Below, piece after piece: positions 22,461 through 32,905 of a stretch of 64,000 nucleotides of DNA. The notes under the pieces were generated by a model that was not told the DNA's origin, did not search any database, and saw nothing but the letters and a program-made list of their open reading frames with translations. Origin of the DNA: Delphinus delphis (Eukaryota; Chordata; Mammalia; Artiodactyla; Delphinidae); NCBI RefSeq assembly GCF_949987515.2, contig NC_082703.1, positions 11,556,680-11,620,679 on the forward strand. Reading direction: 5' to 3'. Position 1 is the stretch's first letter, and each line of letters starts with the position of its first letter. The position numbers and the translations under genes were made by a program.

Positions 22461-23888
22461 TTTATTTTCTATATGCCTTTTCCTGATTTTTGAAGGGACA
22501 CACACTCGCTGGGAAAAAATCAAATATCACAGAAATTAAAGAGTAAAAAGTGGAAGTTCTCTGTAATCATAAACACCACCTTTGCCAACTCTTAGACAAA
22601 ACCACTGTTAACATTTTATGTGTGTGTATCTTCTTATTCTATGCATTATTAACATATATATGTATAAATAATTACTGAGCATACACACAAAACTTTTTTC
22701 ACTTAAGTGTCTACTAGTATATTCTATATCATTCTCTTTAATGACTGTATTGTGTGCCATCACTTCTAATGGTGTGAGAAATACTTAAGATATGGAGGCC
22801 ATTGTGGATTGTGGCAGTTCCTTGGATGGAAAAGAATTGGAGAATTTTATATAACTATACTGAAAAAAGTATTAGGAAACAACACTTTACTATGGAGCAA
22901 AGTATACAAATAGGCTGCAATATTCTCACATAAAATATTAGTGTGAAATAAGACTTCTCCAAAAATATCTTCTATTTTCAGAGTGAGGGTAGAGATAACT
23001 TTGCATGAATGTCACACTCCATGGTTTGGGGAAGATCTAAAAATAAACTTAATTGATTCTTTTATTAGAATGGATGTCACTTGAAGGATCTTTTATCTTT
23101 AAAAACAAACCCCGAAAATGACCGTTTCCATGGTCTAGATTCAATCACATACATTAAGTCATTCTTTTATATAGAATGTTAACATTCTCCATATATTTGA
23201 CATTTTTCTCTATGAATACATTGCTGTGATGGCATTTTCCCATATGTGTTATTTTAAAGCCTTCTTTTTTCACCAACATTGTGAATTTAACAAGCACGTG
23301 CTAATTAACGAACTTAAGTTAATCTTCCCTCCTCTCCAAATCTTAATTATCCATCCAGATTTTTACAGTTCATTCTTAGGCTTTAAGACCTCCTAGAATT
23401 TAGAGAACGTTTTCCTTCACTGCACTGTGACTATTTACCTACTTATTCTAATAATTTACTTCTTCTAGTAATTCATCTATAACACAAAGATCACATACTC
23501 TGTTAATTCTACGCTCTTTTCTTCTAATTCCCCAAAGCATAAACTGAATGAATCTGAAATGTATGTATCTGTGTGAGGTTGACTCTGTTTCTCTCACTGG
23601 GGGACAATCTTTCTCCTAAGTTTATGATGCCATATACCCTGGAACACTTGACATGATAGTTACTTAAAATTACACAGTTTAGGGAAGATCGAAACAGAAA
23701 ATACTCAAGGAAGTCTACTTAGGCTCTTAGCATCTCTTTTAACTTTTCAATAATGTGCTTTTGAAAAAAAAAAGTGTTTGCTTTTTAATACCTTCACTCT
23801 TGTCACCCAATCTCCAGTAATTGAAAGTGTGATGCAAACACAAAAGCTTAAGGGTCAGTGTGCTAAAACCTATACCTACCCTCTAGGG
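22461..23888. other. Unassigned; possible old L1-like text at the start
   Basis: 22,540-22,730 has 'ctgtaatcataaacaccacc...accactgttaacattttatgtgtgtgtatcttcttattctatgcatta', a pattern often seen in old L1-type relics, but I cannot assign it. The rest is AT-rich with no feature. Confidence 0.35.
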
Positions 23889-24011
23889 CAGCAGTTCTCA
23901 ATGTATGGTCCACAGAGCATCAAGGTCCCCAGGAGACTTTCAGGGACCTTGTGAAACACTTACAGGGGATCCACAGGGTCAAAGCTATTTTCATAATAAA
24001 ACCAAGATCTT

Positions 24012-24378
24012 GGGACTTCCCTGGTGGCGCAATGGTTAAGAATCTGCCCACCAATGCAGGGGACATGGGTTCAAGCCCTGGTCCAGGAAGATCCCACATG
24101 CCATGGAGCAACTAAGCCCGTGTACCACAACTACTGAGCCTGCGCTCTAGAGCCGGTGAGCCACAACTACTGAGCCCATGCGCCACAACTACTGAAGCCC
24201 GTGTGCCTAGAGCCCATGCTCCGCAACAAGAGAAGCCATCGCCATGAGAAGCCTGCGCACCACAACAAAGAGTAGTCCCTGCTCACCACAACTAGAGAAA
24301 GCCCGCGCGCAGCAACGAAGACCCAACACAGCCAAAAATAAATAAATAAATAATTTTATTAAAAACAAACAAACAAAC
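24012..24378 (+). mobile_element. Long CHR-family SINE
   Basis: Starts 'gggacttccctggtggcgcaatggttaagaatctgcc', B-box-like 'ggttcaagccc', then repeated 'ccacaactactgagcc' motifs and 'cacaactagagaaagcccgcgcgcagcaacgaagacccaacacagcc', ending in (AAAT)n and (AAAC)n. It interrupts the hAT transposon near its left end. Confidence 0.95.
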
Positions 24379-25089
24379 TAAAGCATTATTTGCCTTTTTC
24401 TTTGTGTTGACATTTGCACTGAGGGTATAAAAGCAATGGTGGATAACAATGTTGGTGCCTTACAATAAACCAAGGCAGTGAGTGGTGTTAAACTGTACCA
24501 ATGTCCATTGTACTCCTTATCAAAATGCATTTGCAAAAAAAAAAAAAAAGCCAATTCCACTTAAGAATGTCCTTGATGAAGCAATACTCTTAATCTTATT
24601 AAATCTCAACCCTTGAGTACAATCTTTAATACTCTATATGCCAAAATGGGAAGTACCCATAAAGCTCTTCTGCTGCATATCCACTGCAATGGTAGTCTTG
24701 AGGAAAAGCACTTTTGCAATTAAGTTGCAACTGAAACCAGCTACTTCTTTCTGAAATATCACATGTACTAGAAAGAATGACTGACAGATAAACAATGGTT
24801 ATTTAGACTTGAGTATTTTGCAAAACTTTTTCTCAAAAATGAATGAAGTAAGCCTGTTGCTTTGAGGAAAATGGACTGCATTTGTTCCTAATGATAAAAC
24901 TGTAGCTTTCCAGCAAAAACTGGAATTGTGGAAAATGTGTCCATCATAATGACCTTGACCTTAAAGACTTTTCTGATGAGGTCAGTGTTGATATTCATGA
25001 ATGTGACTTTTTCATATTTTATAATGAAACGTACATTTTGAAGATCCAAATAACTCAGTAAATCAATATTTTCAACAAATGACCAAGAC

Positions 25090-25440
25090 ATAATGTTACA
25101 AAATCATGTATGGGTAAAAGGTCTATTCAAAGTGTAATATAGACTAATGGATTTTAATATAACAGAGTATTAAAAGTCCATTGATATGGTTTTAGAGTCC
25201 ATTTTGCAATTAATCTTTAAGAAATTCTCACTTGTCGAATTTTGAAACAGTGTCAAGGCAGAATATCCACAGCTGTCTGAAACGACTGTTAAAATTCTCC
25301 TTTCTTTCTGCCTCCAGGTTGTGTACAGCTGGATTCTCTCCATATACTTCAATCAAAAGAACATATGGCAACAGATTGAATATATATGCGACAATCCAGT
25401 TGTCTCCTATTAAGTCAAACATCTAGAAGATTTGCAAAAA
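25090..25440 (+). pseudogene. hAT transposase C-terminal (dimerisation) region remnant
   Basis: Sense translation in shifting frames gives pieces such as 'LSKTTVKILLSF' and 'QKNIWQQIEYICDNPVVS', which fit the order of a hAT C-terminal dimerisation domain (an 'IKILLPF...' block, then a 'YRNRLN...RIQLS' block). Stops (for example before VKHLEDLQK) rule out function. It is a relic of the transposon, not a domesticated gene, as far as the frame shows. Confidence 0.65.
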
Positions 25441-25644
25441 TAAAATGATGGGGCTCTACTCGCTAGTTTATTTTCCTGGAAAGTATAGGTTTTTTTACCA
25501 TAAAGTAAATGTTATTTATATTAGCAGATAGTGCACTTATTATTTTTAAATACAGTAATAAGAAAATATTTTTCAATTATCAGTTTTAATTTAATACAGT
25601 AAATATTGATAGACATAACCCATGTAAACAGAAACTCCTCAATC

Positions 25645-26030
25645 TTTTTTTTAAAATAAATTTATTTATTTATTTGTTTTTATTTTTTGCTGTGTTGGGT
25701 CTTTGTTGCTGCACGCAGGCTTTCTCTAGTTGCAGCGAGCAGGGGCTACTCTTTGTTGCAGTGCACGAGCTTCTCATTGCAGTGGCTTCTCTTATTGCAG
25801 AGCATGGGCTCTAGGCATGCGGGCTTCAGTAGTTGTGGCACGTGGGCTCAGTAGTTGTGGCACACAGGCTCAGTAGTTGTAGCTCGCGGGGTCTAGAGCG
25901 CAGGCTCAGTAGTTGTGGCACGTGGGCTTCGTTGCTCCACGGCATGTGGGATCTTCCCGGACCAGGGATCTAACCTGTGTCCCCTGCATTGGTGGGCAGA
26001 TTCTTAACCACTGTGTCACTAGGGAAGCCC
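25645..26030 (-). mobile_element. Long CHR-family SINE, antisense, with TSD
   Basis: Reverse-complement long CHR element from T-rich/AAAT-type tail to 'ccactgtgtcactagggaagcccc'. It is flanked by cctcaatc at 25637-25644 and 26031-26038. The duplicated bases belong to the hAT transposon, so the SINE is younger than it. Confidence 0.95.
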
Positions 26031-26083
26031 CCTCAATCATTTTTAAGAGCAAAAAGTCCTGATCAAAAATACTGAGTTCCCAG

Positions 26084-27091
26084 GGAAAACTCCATAAAAG
26101 AAAAAAAAAAGTGAGCAATTTCATTGACCAATGCAGAAACTAAAAGACAGAAATCAAATCAATTTTTAGTATATCTCTATAATACTTAATCTAGATTAGG
26201 TTCTTTCGGTTTCAAACAACCATCTCAAGGAAAGACCACATCAGCATGACTACCAGCCATTTCAGTTCCAACAACCATCATCAACTAAAAACATCCCTGT
26301 GGATTCACTGGTCCAAATATCTGAGAGATCAAGACCATTTGTCTCAGCTGACAATTATCGTCTCTGTGAAGATTCCTCCATCTAAAATCCTGACATGGGT
26401 CACTAGTCAGCCTATGGATACCCAGAGTGGTTCAATCAGTGACCACTCTAGAAGAGCGAGCCTCCTGACACTGCTTTGGAGAGCAGAGAACTTTGAGTGA
26501 GGCCAGTTAAAGCCAGAAAGAAACAGCAAGTGTAACAGGAAAATGGAGTGACATGTCCAATAACTCTATTCCACAGCCTAACGCACCAGAGACATGACAA
26601 GTTATTGTGACATCGACCAGCCTCACAGAATTAATCCTAGGACCGAGAATAGAATCTGAGTCTCCACTTGCATTCCAGAACCCTTGCAGTTAACTCACGT
26701 TTTGGCATCTTTCTCAGTGTTTGATGCGTGAGAAGTCATCCCTCTACGACGACTTCCCACCCCAGCATCCACCAGCCCCGCCATATGCTGACCCTAAACC
26801 AATCACCTTCCTCTGCTTTGAATTACACTACTCCTCATAGTTCTGTAGAAATAAGCCAGTCATTTGCATCCTCTCTCTGCCATAACTAGGAGGAGAATAA
26901 AGAAATACAGGGAATCTCAATTCACCAAAACTGGAAGATGCTGAGGTTGTATAGAATCTTCCTTGCAGCTCCTTTCTTTCGGAAGCCTTTTGATCTGCAC
27001 TCTACTTCTCCCTCCTTCTCTGCTGTCTTCTTACAAATAACCTGGACTTTCCATCAGGGATGTTGAAGAGAAGACACATGGATCTACTGAT
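26084..27091. other. Unassigned, no gene seen
   Basis: About 1 kb. The 84-codon frame at 26246-26500 has no recognisable domain. 26,800-27,050 has LTR-like flavour (an 'aggagaataaagaaatac' polyadenylation-type element) but no family fits. Confidence 0.4.
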
Positions 27092-27104
27092 AAATCAATA
27101 CTGG

Positions 27105-27177
27105 CTTTGTTGTACAGCAGAAACTAACACACCATTGTAAAGCAATTATACTCCAATAAAGATGTTTTAAAAAACAA
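27105..27177 (+). mobile_element. Tiny 5'-truncated L1 insertion with TSD
   Basis: Only the last ~70 bases of an L1 3' UTR: 'gttgtacagcagaaactaacac', 'tgtaaagcaattatactccaataaagatg', then an A-rich tail. It is flanked by aaatcaatactgg (27092-27104) and aaatcaatattgg (27178-27190), 12 of 13 identical, so it is a genuine reverse-transcribed insertion. Confidence 0.93.
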
Positions 27178-27190
27178 AAATCAATATTGG

Positions 27191-27889
27191 CAAAAAAAAA
27201 ATGTGTTGGTTAGCAAGACTGTTTCCCTTTTTCTGGAAAAAAAATCTTATTGTTTCCAAGAGCTTTAGAGGCACAATTGACTGTCGGCACAGAGAAAGCT
27301 ACAGTCAAAGCAAAACTTTTCAACCGTTCTGTAACAGACATGTCACAGTGGTAGGGAAGAGAGTACTGGAGTCTTTGACCTTTAAGGGTCCGCTTCCCTT
27401 TCATTCACTCCTTTCTGGACATAAAATTGTTTCAATTTGATGCTAAGGCTTACCAAGGCACAAGCAGAAAAAATAAAATAAAGGTCTTTTGAGGACTTAA
27501 AAAAATGACACCAAAGCTTTCCAATTGCACTTCAGAGTAACCCGTTAACCCTGTTGCAACAAGTCCCTCGTTCTTCCTTCTCTCTCTGTAGCATACTCCT
27601 CTGTGTCAAGTGTACATCCGTCCTCAACTTTTGCAGAATTGCCCAGGTGAAGGGCATCTTGTCCCCTGATCAGCATGTAGCCCACTGCCTGGCATGTGGT
27701 AGATACAATGCCTGTGTGTAGAAGTTAAGGATTCAATGTATCACTCATTCTGATTAACCCAGATCTCACTTTCATAAAAGAAACATTGAAGCTGCAAGTG
27801 AGACAAAATTATAAAGAAGAGAAGGTGAAGGCTTACTCAGGAAGTTTTGTGTGTGTGTGTTTGTGTAAACCAGTCTCAAAAATGACATA
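27191..27889. other. Unassigned; possible L2 tail at 27,560-27,725
   Basis: 'gaagggcatcttgtcccctgatcagcatgtagcccactgcctggcatgtggtagatac' resembles an L2 3' end in sense orientation, weakly. Otherwise no feature. A (GT)n run lies at 27,849-27,866. Confidence 0.4.
27849..27866. repeat. (GT)n microsatellite, short
   Basis: 'gtgtgtgtgtgtttgtgt' just upstream of an antisense SINE. Confidence 0.8.
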
Positions 27890-27899
27890 AAACTATTGA

Positions 27900-28124
27900 T
27901 TTTTTTTTTTTTTTTTGGCGGTACACGGGCCTCTCACCGTTGTGGCCTCCCCCGTTGCGGAGCACAGGCTCCGGATGCACAGGCTCCGGACGCACAGGCT
28001 CAGCGGCCATGGCTCACGGGCCCAGCCGCTCCGCAGCATGTGGGATCTTCCCGGACCGGGGCACGAACCCGCGTCCCCTGCATCGGCAGGCAGACTCTCA
28101 ACCACTGAGCCACCAGGGAAGCCC
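27900..28124 (-). mobile_element. CHR-type SINE with internal 15-bp duplication
   Basis: Antisense ~210-bp CHR form. Flanking repeats are aaaactattga (27889-27899) and aaaactattaa (28125-28135), ten of eleven identical. At about 27971-28000 the unit 'ccggatgcacaggct' / 'ccggacgcacaggct' is present twice in tandem; most other copies in the window have it once. The same duplication occurs in the SINE at 50053-50277. Confidence 0.97.
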
Positions 28125-28135
28125 AAAACTATTAA

Positions 28136-29165
28136 GTTTTAATTAAAAAAATTAATCAGCATTGCTCCTTGAGCAGGCTACATTTTTGCAGATATCCTAT
28201 TTCCTCAGCTAGAACATCAACTTCTCTAAGGCAAGAACTGTTTCAAAGCACATAAAAACCATAGGTCCCAGATTCTCTAGGGTTGTCCAAATTTCATATA
28301 ACCACATTTCTTTTTCTGTAAAGTCAATATACTTAATACATAACCAAGTGTTATTTAATTTTTATCTTTCCTGGACTTTTAGTTTAACCGAGAAAAAATT
28401 TTGAAGTATCCTTCAGATTGTTCATCTATCCCTTTATACCCTTTTTCTCTTCCAGAGTAACTAGCACAGAGACCTGCATAAAAAAGAAGTTCACTATGTT
28501 GTTTACTGATTACTTAATTAATCACTTAACCAATTAGTGGATGAGTTTGTAATAAAGTGACTTCTCTAAAAACCCTTTCCTGTCATGGGAAACATAGAAA
28601 TTCAAATTTTCTTTCATTTTAAAATATCTTTAAGGAAGATAATACTGTGAAGACTATTCAAGATAACACAGTAAAAATTATCAGAGCCAAGAAGAAAAGC
28701 TCTGAATTGAGAACTTGAAAGAATTTATGTGCCATCCTATCCACCTGCCATAAAAAAAAAAAAACGCTTAGAACTATTTTCCTATACCTAATAAAAAGTT
28801 TATTCCCCAAGGGCCCAAAGTGGAAGGAAGTGGAACAAAAGGTGATTATAAAATTTTGGCCGAAGGATTCTTACCATTTTTTGCAAAATGATAGCAGAGA
28901 AGAAGGAAGGAGGGAGGGAGGGAAAATATGGGAGACTTATGCTCTAAAATGGTATTTAATATTCCTCCATGCAATAATTCCCAAATTTCCACCAAAATAC
29001 CTATGAAGGCACAGAAAATGATAAAACTTCTGAATATAAAATAATGAGGCTGACAATCAATCTACTGCCAACTACGGGAGGATTTTCACTGTCCAGGAAG
29101 GTGATGGTGTTAAAGCTGACCCTGCAGCCTCCATGGCTCCCTTCCTGGTCAGCGGAAGCCACTCT
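28136..29165. other. Unassigned; possible short L2 tail
   Basis: 'ccagagtaactagcacagagacctgcataaaaaagaagttcactatgttgtttactga' (about 28,452-28,512) is L2-3'-like in sense orientation at low confidence. A purine-rich (GGGA)n patch lies at 28,903-28,922. No coding signal. Confidence 0.4.
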
Positions 29166-29169
29166 AAGA

Positions 29170-29325
29170 GCTGCATTGTCCAACACTGTAGCCGTTAGTT
29201 ACATGTGATATTTAAATTTAAAGTTACTAAAATTAAATGAAATTTAAAATCAAATTCCTTAGTACTCGATAGCCACAGTGGCTGGTGGCTGCCATACTGA
29301 ACAGCTCAGCTATAGAGCATCCCCA
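29170..29325 (+). mobile_element. Nonautonomous hAT (Charlie-like) MITE
   Basis: Same family as 16494-16714: 'gctgcattgtccaacactgtagccgttagttacatgtg', AT-rich centre 'tttaaatttaaagttactaaaattaaatgaaattt', then 'tcgatagccacagtggctggtggctgccatactgaacagctcag'. No TSD recognised. Confidence 0.75.
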
Positions 29326-29831
29326 TCATCACCTAAGGTGTATTGGCCAGGTATACTTTTAATCCATAATCTGGCTGGGCTCTGCCTCTTTAACGTGATC
29401 ACTCCCTTTTATCAACTCACTAGGCAAAATTTTTTCTTGGATCTCATTCTTGGTCTCCACCGATTCCCTGGAACCAGACACGTCAGATCTTCCCCCCCAT
29501 TCCTTGATCTAGCCCTTTGTAGGAAACTGGCTCCGATTTCCCTGTGTTCATGTCCTGCCCATTCCCACACAGAGCCCAGAATGTCCCTGCCACCGCCATC
29601 TGCCCATTACCTCCTGCCTGGAGGATGGTTAGACAACAGTTCATAGAGGACTTGGAGTTTGAGACTTCCACTGGATCCTGCCTCAGTGGCCTGCTCTGCC
29701 CAAGTACCTGCCCCTGTACTGTCAAGAAACACGTCCTTAAAACTTTGAGGTGGAGTTTCCCATCCACACCGGAAGAATGCAATCCTAGAGCAGAAGCTCC
29801 CAGAAACTTGCTATTAAGAGTGAAAATTAGA
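29326..29831. other. Unassigned GC-richer stretch with overlapping frames
   Basis: Frames of 122 codons (29278-29646, +), 141 codons (29544-29969, +) and 99 codons (29483-29782, -) overlap here. The 122-codon frame starts in a hAT MITE and the 141-codon frame ends in a SINE, and I recognise no domain in any, so none is called as a gene. Confidence 0.4.
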
Positions 29832-29947
29832 GGGGGACATCTTCAATGGTTAAGACTCTGTGCTTCCACTGCAGGGGGCACAGATTCGATCCCTGGTTGG
29901 GGAACTGAGATCCCACATGCTGCGTGGTGCAGCAAAAAAAAAAAAAA
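29832..29947 (+). mobile_element. Short CHR-family SINE
   Basis: 'ggggacatcttcaatggttaagactctgtgcttccactgcagggggcacagattcgatccctggttggggaactgagatcccacatgctgcgtggtgcagc' plus poly(A). Second copy of the short form, diverged in its head. Confidence 0.87.
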
Positions 29948-29989
29948 GTGGACCTCTAGAACCCCATAAGCCAATAATGGGTATTAAAA

Positions 29990-30320
29990 ACTCTGAGGGA
30001 AAAACATCTGAGAAAAAAAATACAAAGTATATAGATGCAAAGGGCTCATCACATATTAAGAAAAATTAATGAGAAAAAGACCCATATACAGATATTTCAT
30101 AATTATTGGTTAACAGGAAGAAATAGGTCAAGGATCCAGATTTTTAGAAAAAAGGTTATCTGAAAAGAAATAAAAATCAAATTGGCCTCAGACTTTTATG
30201 AAATAAATACCAGATTTCACCAGAGCCATGTCAACATAATTTTGGCAGGAAAATGTTTTAATCTAAGAAATTTTTCCCTACATTTATTATTCATGGGTAA
30301 AGAAAAGGAAAAGACATAAA
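29990..30320 (+). mobile_element. HAL1/L1 ORF1-region fragment
   Basis: 'ggctcatcacatattaagaaaaattaatgag', 'ccagatttttagaaaaaaggttatc...', 'aattggcctcagacttttatgaaataaatacc', and 'ggcaggaaaatgttttaatctaagaaatttttcccta' follow the order of the L1/HAL1 ORF1 3' part. No intact frame. Confidence 0.6.
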
Positions 30321-30379
30321 ATAAACTGCCTATGTTACTGTTTTAAAATAAGTTTAAATAATTAATGGTTATAAATCTT

Positions 30380-30530
30380 GTTTGGAAGTGAACATTGTCA
30401 ATAATGTATATATTTGTTTATATATACAGCATAAATATATACATTATATTTTATATAAACACCCTATATATTATATGTATTTATACATTTTATTTATTAC
30501 ATCAAAAATGTAAAGAAAATAGTGATAAAA
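30380..30530. repeat. AT-rich low-complexity region
   Basis: Dominated by TATA/TTTATA runs ('tatatatacagcataaatatatacattatattttatataaac'). The 68-codon frame here is low-complexity and spurious. Confidence 0.8.
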
Positions 30531-30739
30531 ATAAACTAGACCAAATCTTACGTTATAAAAATAAATTCTCCCTTTGCCTCGAGAAAATAAAAGTAGTATA
30601 ATCTTGTCTTGAGTCTCAAAAGATAAAATTTTATAGTTTATTGACAAATTTAAAAATACACAGCAGAGAATCCTTTTTAAAATTTAAATGGGTTGTTATG
30701 TAAATACAAGTCACAAATCAAAAATAAAGAAGTACTACC

Positions 30740-31440
30740 TTAATATTTAAAGGGGTAAAGAAAATTAAGAAAAAAAATTCAGTCTCATTCTAAACCAAGG
30801 AAACATACATTTTTAAATACTACTTTTCATTTATCAAATCGCCAATTTAAAAATAGTAATTACCCTTCCATGTGAGGGTGTGGCTTGCTCATAAATTGTA
30901 TCTAATAGATATGCACTGGTACAACTTTTCTGGAAAGCAATTTGGAAATTCATATTAAGAATCTTAAAATGTTCATACACTTTGACTGATAATTCAATTC
31001 TACCTCTAGGATTCTATTCCACGGAAATGATCTCAAATACTGACAAAGACTGACTCTCAGAGATGTAAATCCCAAACAAAAAAGAGAAAAAAGAAAAGAA
31101 ACATTTCTAACAGAACAAGAGAATAATTAATACAATACAGCACATCCATAAATGAAATACTGTGTTTCACATCTATTAAAAATGTAGTTTTTCAATAATT
31201 TAAAAAGAAATGAGGAATTTCTCACCATACGATGTAAGTAAAAAACAAGCAGGATATAAAAAGCAGGATACATACAAAATATGTATACATTTTAAAAATA
31301 TTATAATGGTTATCTCTAGAAATGAATTTTATAGTTGATTTGATTTTAAACATTTCTGTATTGCTCATATGTTCTACAATGTGTCCATACTGCTTTTAAA
31401 ATCGGGAAAAATGTAAATACTTTTTACCTGATGTAAAACT
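30740..31440 (+). mobile_element. HAL1/old L1 3' end
   Basis: 'ttatcaaatcgccaatttaaaaatagtaa', 'gtgagggtgtggcttgctc', 'tggtacaacttttctggaaagcaatttgg', 'acactttgactgataattcaattctacctctagg', 'cagcacatccataaatgaaatactgtg', 'atggttatctctagaaatg', 'catttctgtattgctcatatg'. This is the ordered 3' end of an old L1 or HAL1. Together with 29990-30320 it may be one internally deleted element. Confidence 0.68.
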
Positions 31441-31654
31441 AAAATTATGGATTCAGCATCCAAATGGCTGCAGCCTGACTGCACCCATGTGAAATTCATT
31501 ACCCCAACGTGACAGCTAATTTTTCATCAAGCCCACTTGTGAATAAGCCTTCACGACTTCCTCCACTGTGTTCCACACAATTTAGCACTTGATTGTATGC
31601 TGTCTTTTGTGCTGTTTGGGGTTCTTTACTATTAATGCGTATGTGTTAGGGTTC

Positions 31655-31880
31655 TGAATTTGGTAAACATTTACAAAGCACTAGTCCTGTTCCAGGCTCT
31701 GTGTTGTGCTGCTATGTTAGTTTGTTTTTTATTTAGGTAGCACAACAACGTTAAATATTCTTAATATTAGCCAATTTCTAAAGATGTCAAAACGTTAAGT
31801 GACAAACTCAGAGTGGCAGAACTGAAATTTAATCATGGGTCTCCTGTTTCCAGCACTACATGGTTGTTCCACTAAACAGC
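31655..31880 (-). mobile_element. MIR SINE
   Basis: Antisense MIR: 'tttggtaaacatttacaaagcactagtcctgttccaggc', 'cccaatttctaaagatg'-like core, 'aacgttaagtgacaaactcagagtggcagaactgaaatttaatcatgggtctcctg'. Diverged but ordered. Confidence 0.7.
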
Positions 31881-32689
31881 TTTTGCAGTACAAGAGAATA
31901 TGTGTTACATCTTTTACTTTTCCTTCTCACCTAAGCTGACCAGAACACTTAGCGCATACTTGTGGGTTATTTAATTTCCTAACAGAGGTTACCAGATGGA
32001 AGGAGTGCCACGATCCTCAACTTTCCCATCTGTGGATAACCCTGAGCAGTGCTTATCTAATTCGGGGTCTGTGCTGGTTTGCTTACACACCTGTTCAGAG
32101 GTTGATCCTGAACATTTGCCTATGTGCTGAATGCTATGGAAGATGCAGATGTAAGCATGGAAGGATAGAGAAAAGCACAAGTCAGGCGTGACTTTATCAG
32201 GGAACCTTACAAGCACGGGGTGTATAAGACTAGGCATACAGTCCTCCAAACTGTCAGCATCCCGAGGAGAGGTTATGTGGAGGGCAGGACGTGACATGGG
32301 TTGGGCTACAGGAGGGGTGCCCTGTCCCCCCTAAAACCCCACCATCTTTTATAAGACAAGCAAGAAGGCAGCCTTGCAAATGTAGAAGTCATCTGAGCTC
32401 ACATGCCAGTCATTCGTGGAAATTGCATGTCTGTGCTCAGGTCACCTGGAGGCCTTGAGAGGAGATGAGATTTTGTGCAGCCACACCCGCATGAAGGTAG
32501 GAGGTGGGGTCGTTGGTGCCGTCTAGAGCTTTGCCAGGCTTTGCCTAACCAAGTCCCTAGCACCACCTAGAGGATAATGTTCTCGCTGCAGAAGACGTAA
32601 GACCATGTTTTAGGTGATGTGGAATAATTCACTTTACCTTTCTGCTCTTCCACTGTAAAATGAGAAGGTTACACCAGCTAGAAGCCTTC
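31881..32689. other. Unassigned, no gene seen
   Basis: A minus-strand frame of 102 codons (31989-32297) has no domain I recognise. No repeat family assigned. Confidence 0.45.
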
Positions 32690-32905
32690 CATGGCCCCCC
32701 AGACTAGATTAACTGGGTGCCCCTCCTATGTGCTTCTACACACAAACCCCTATCACAGCTCCATGAGTATCTGTATTTGTCTAACTCTTCTTTCAAGAAC
32801 ACAACTCTTCCTTCAACTTGCTCTATTTTTTTCACCAATGTATCCTCAGCACCCAATGCAGGCAAATAATAGAGAGTCAATAAATATTCATTCATTAGAA
32901 ACGAA
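32690..32905 (+). mobile_element. L2 LINE 3' end
   Basis: 'gctccatgagtatctgtatttgtctaactc...tttcaccaatgtatcctcagcacccaatgcaggcaaataatagagagtcaataaatattcattcatt' is the L2 terminus in sense orientation, with the 'cagcacc...caataaat' signature. Confidence 0.7.

Larger units (their letters stand above)
23889..26083 (+). mobile_element. Old autonomous-type hAT DNA transposon, split by two SINEs
   Basis: Left end 'cagcagttctcaatgtatggtccacag' is a hAT terminal repeat. The body (24379-25644) matches a mammalian hAT transposase-bearing element and ends with 'agtcctgatcaaaaatactgagttcc' as the degraded right terminal repeat. The transposase is broken by stops; the longest surviving sense text is in pieces. 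Two long CHR SINEs lie inside (24012-24378 and 25645-26030). No convincing 8-bp TSD remains. Family is Zaphod- or Charlie-like, not resolved. Confidence 0.8.

Noticed and set aside
23889..26083. Domesticated hAT transposase gene
   Set aside because: The transposase text is in several frames with stops and is interrupted by two SINEs, so it is a fossil.
29278..29969. Overlapping 122- and 141-codon frames as a possible gene
   Set aside because: One begins in a hAT MITE and the other ends in a SINE poly(A). No splice pattern, domain or conserved start supports coding.
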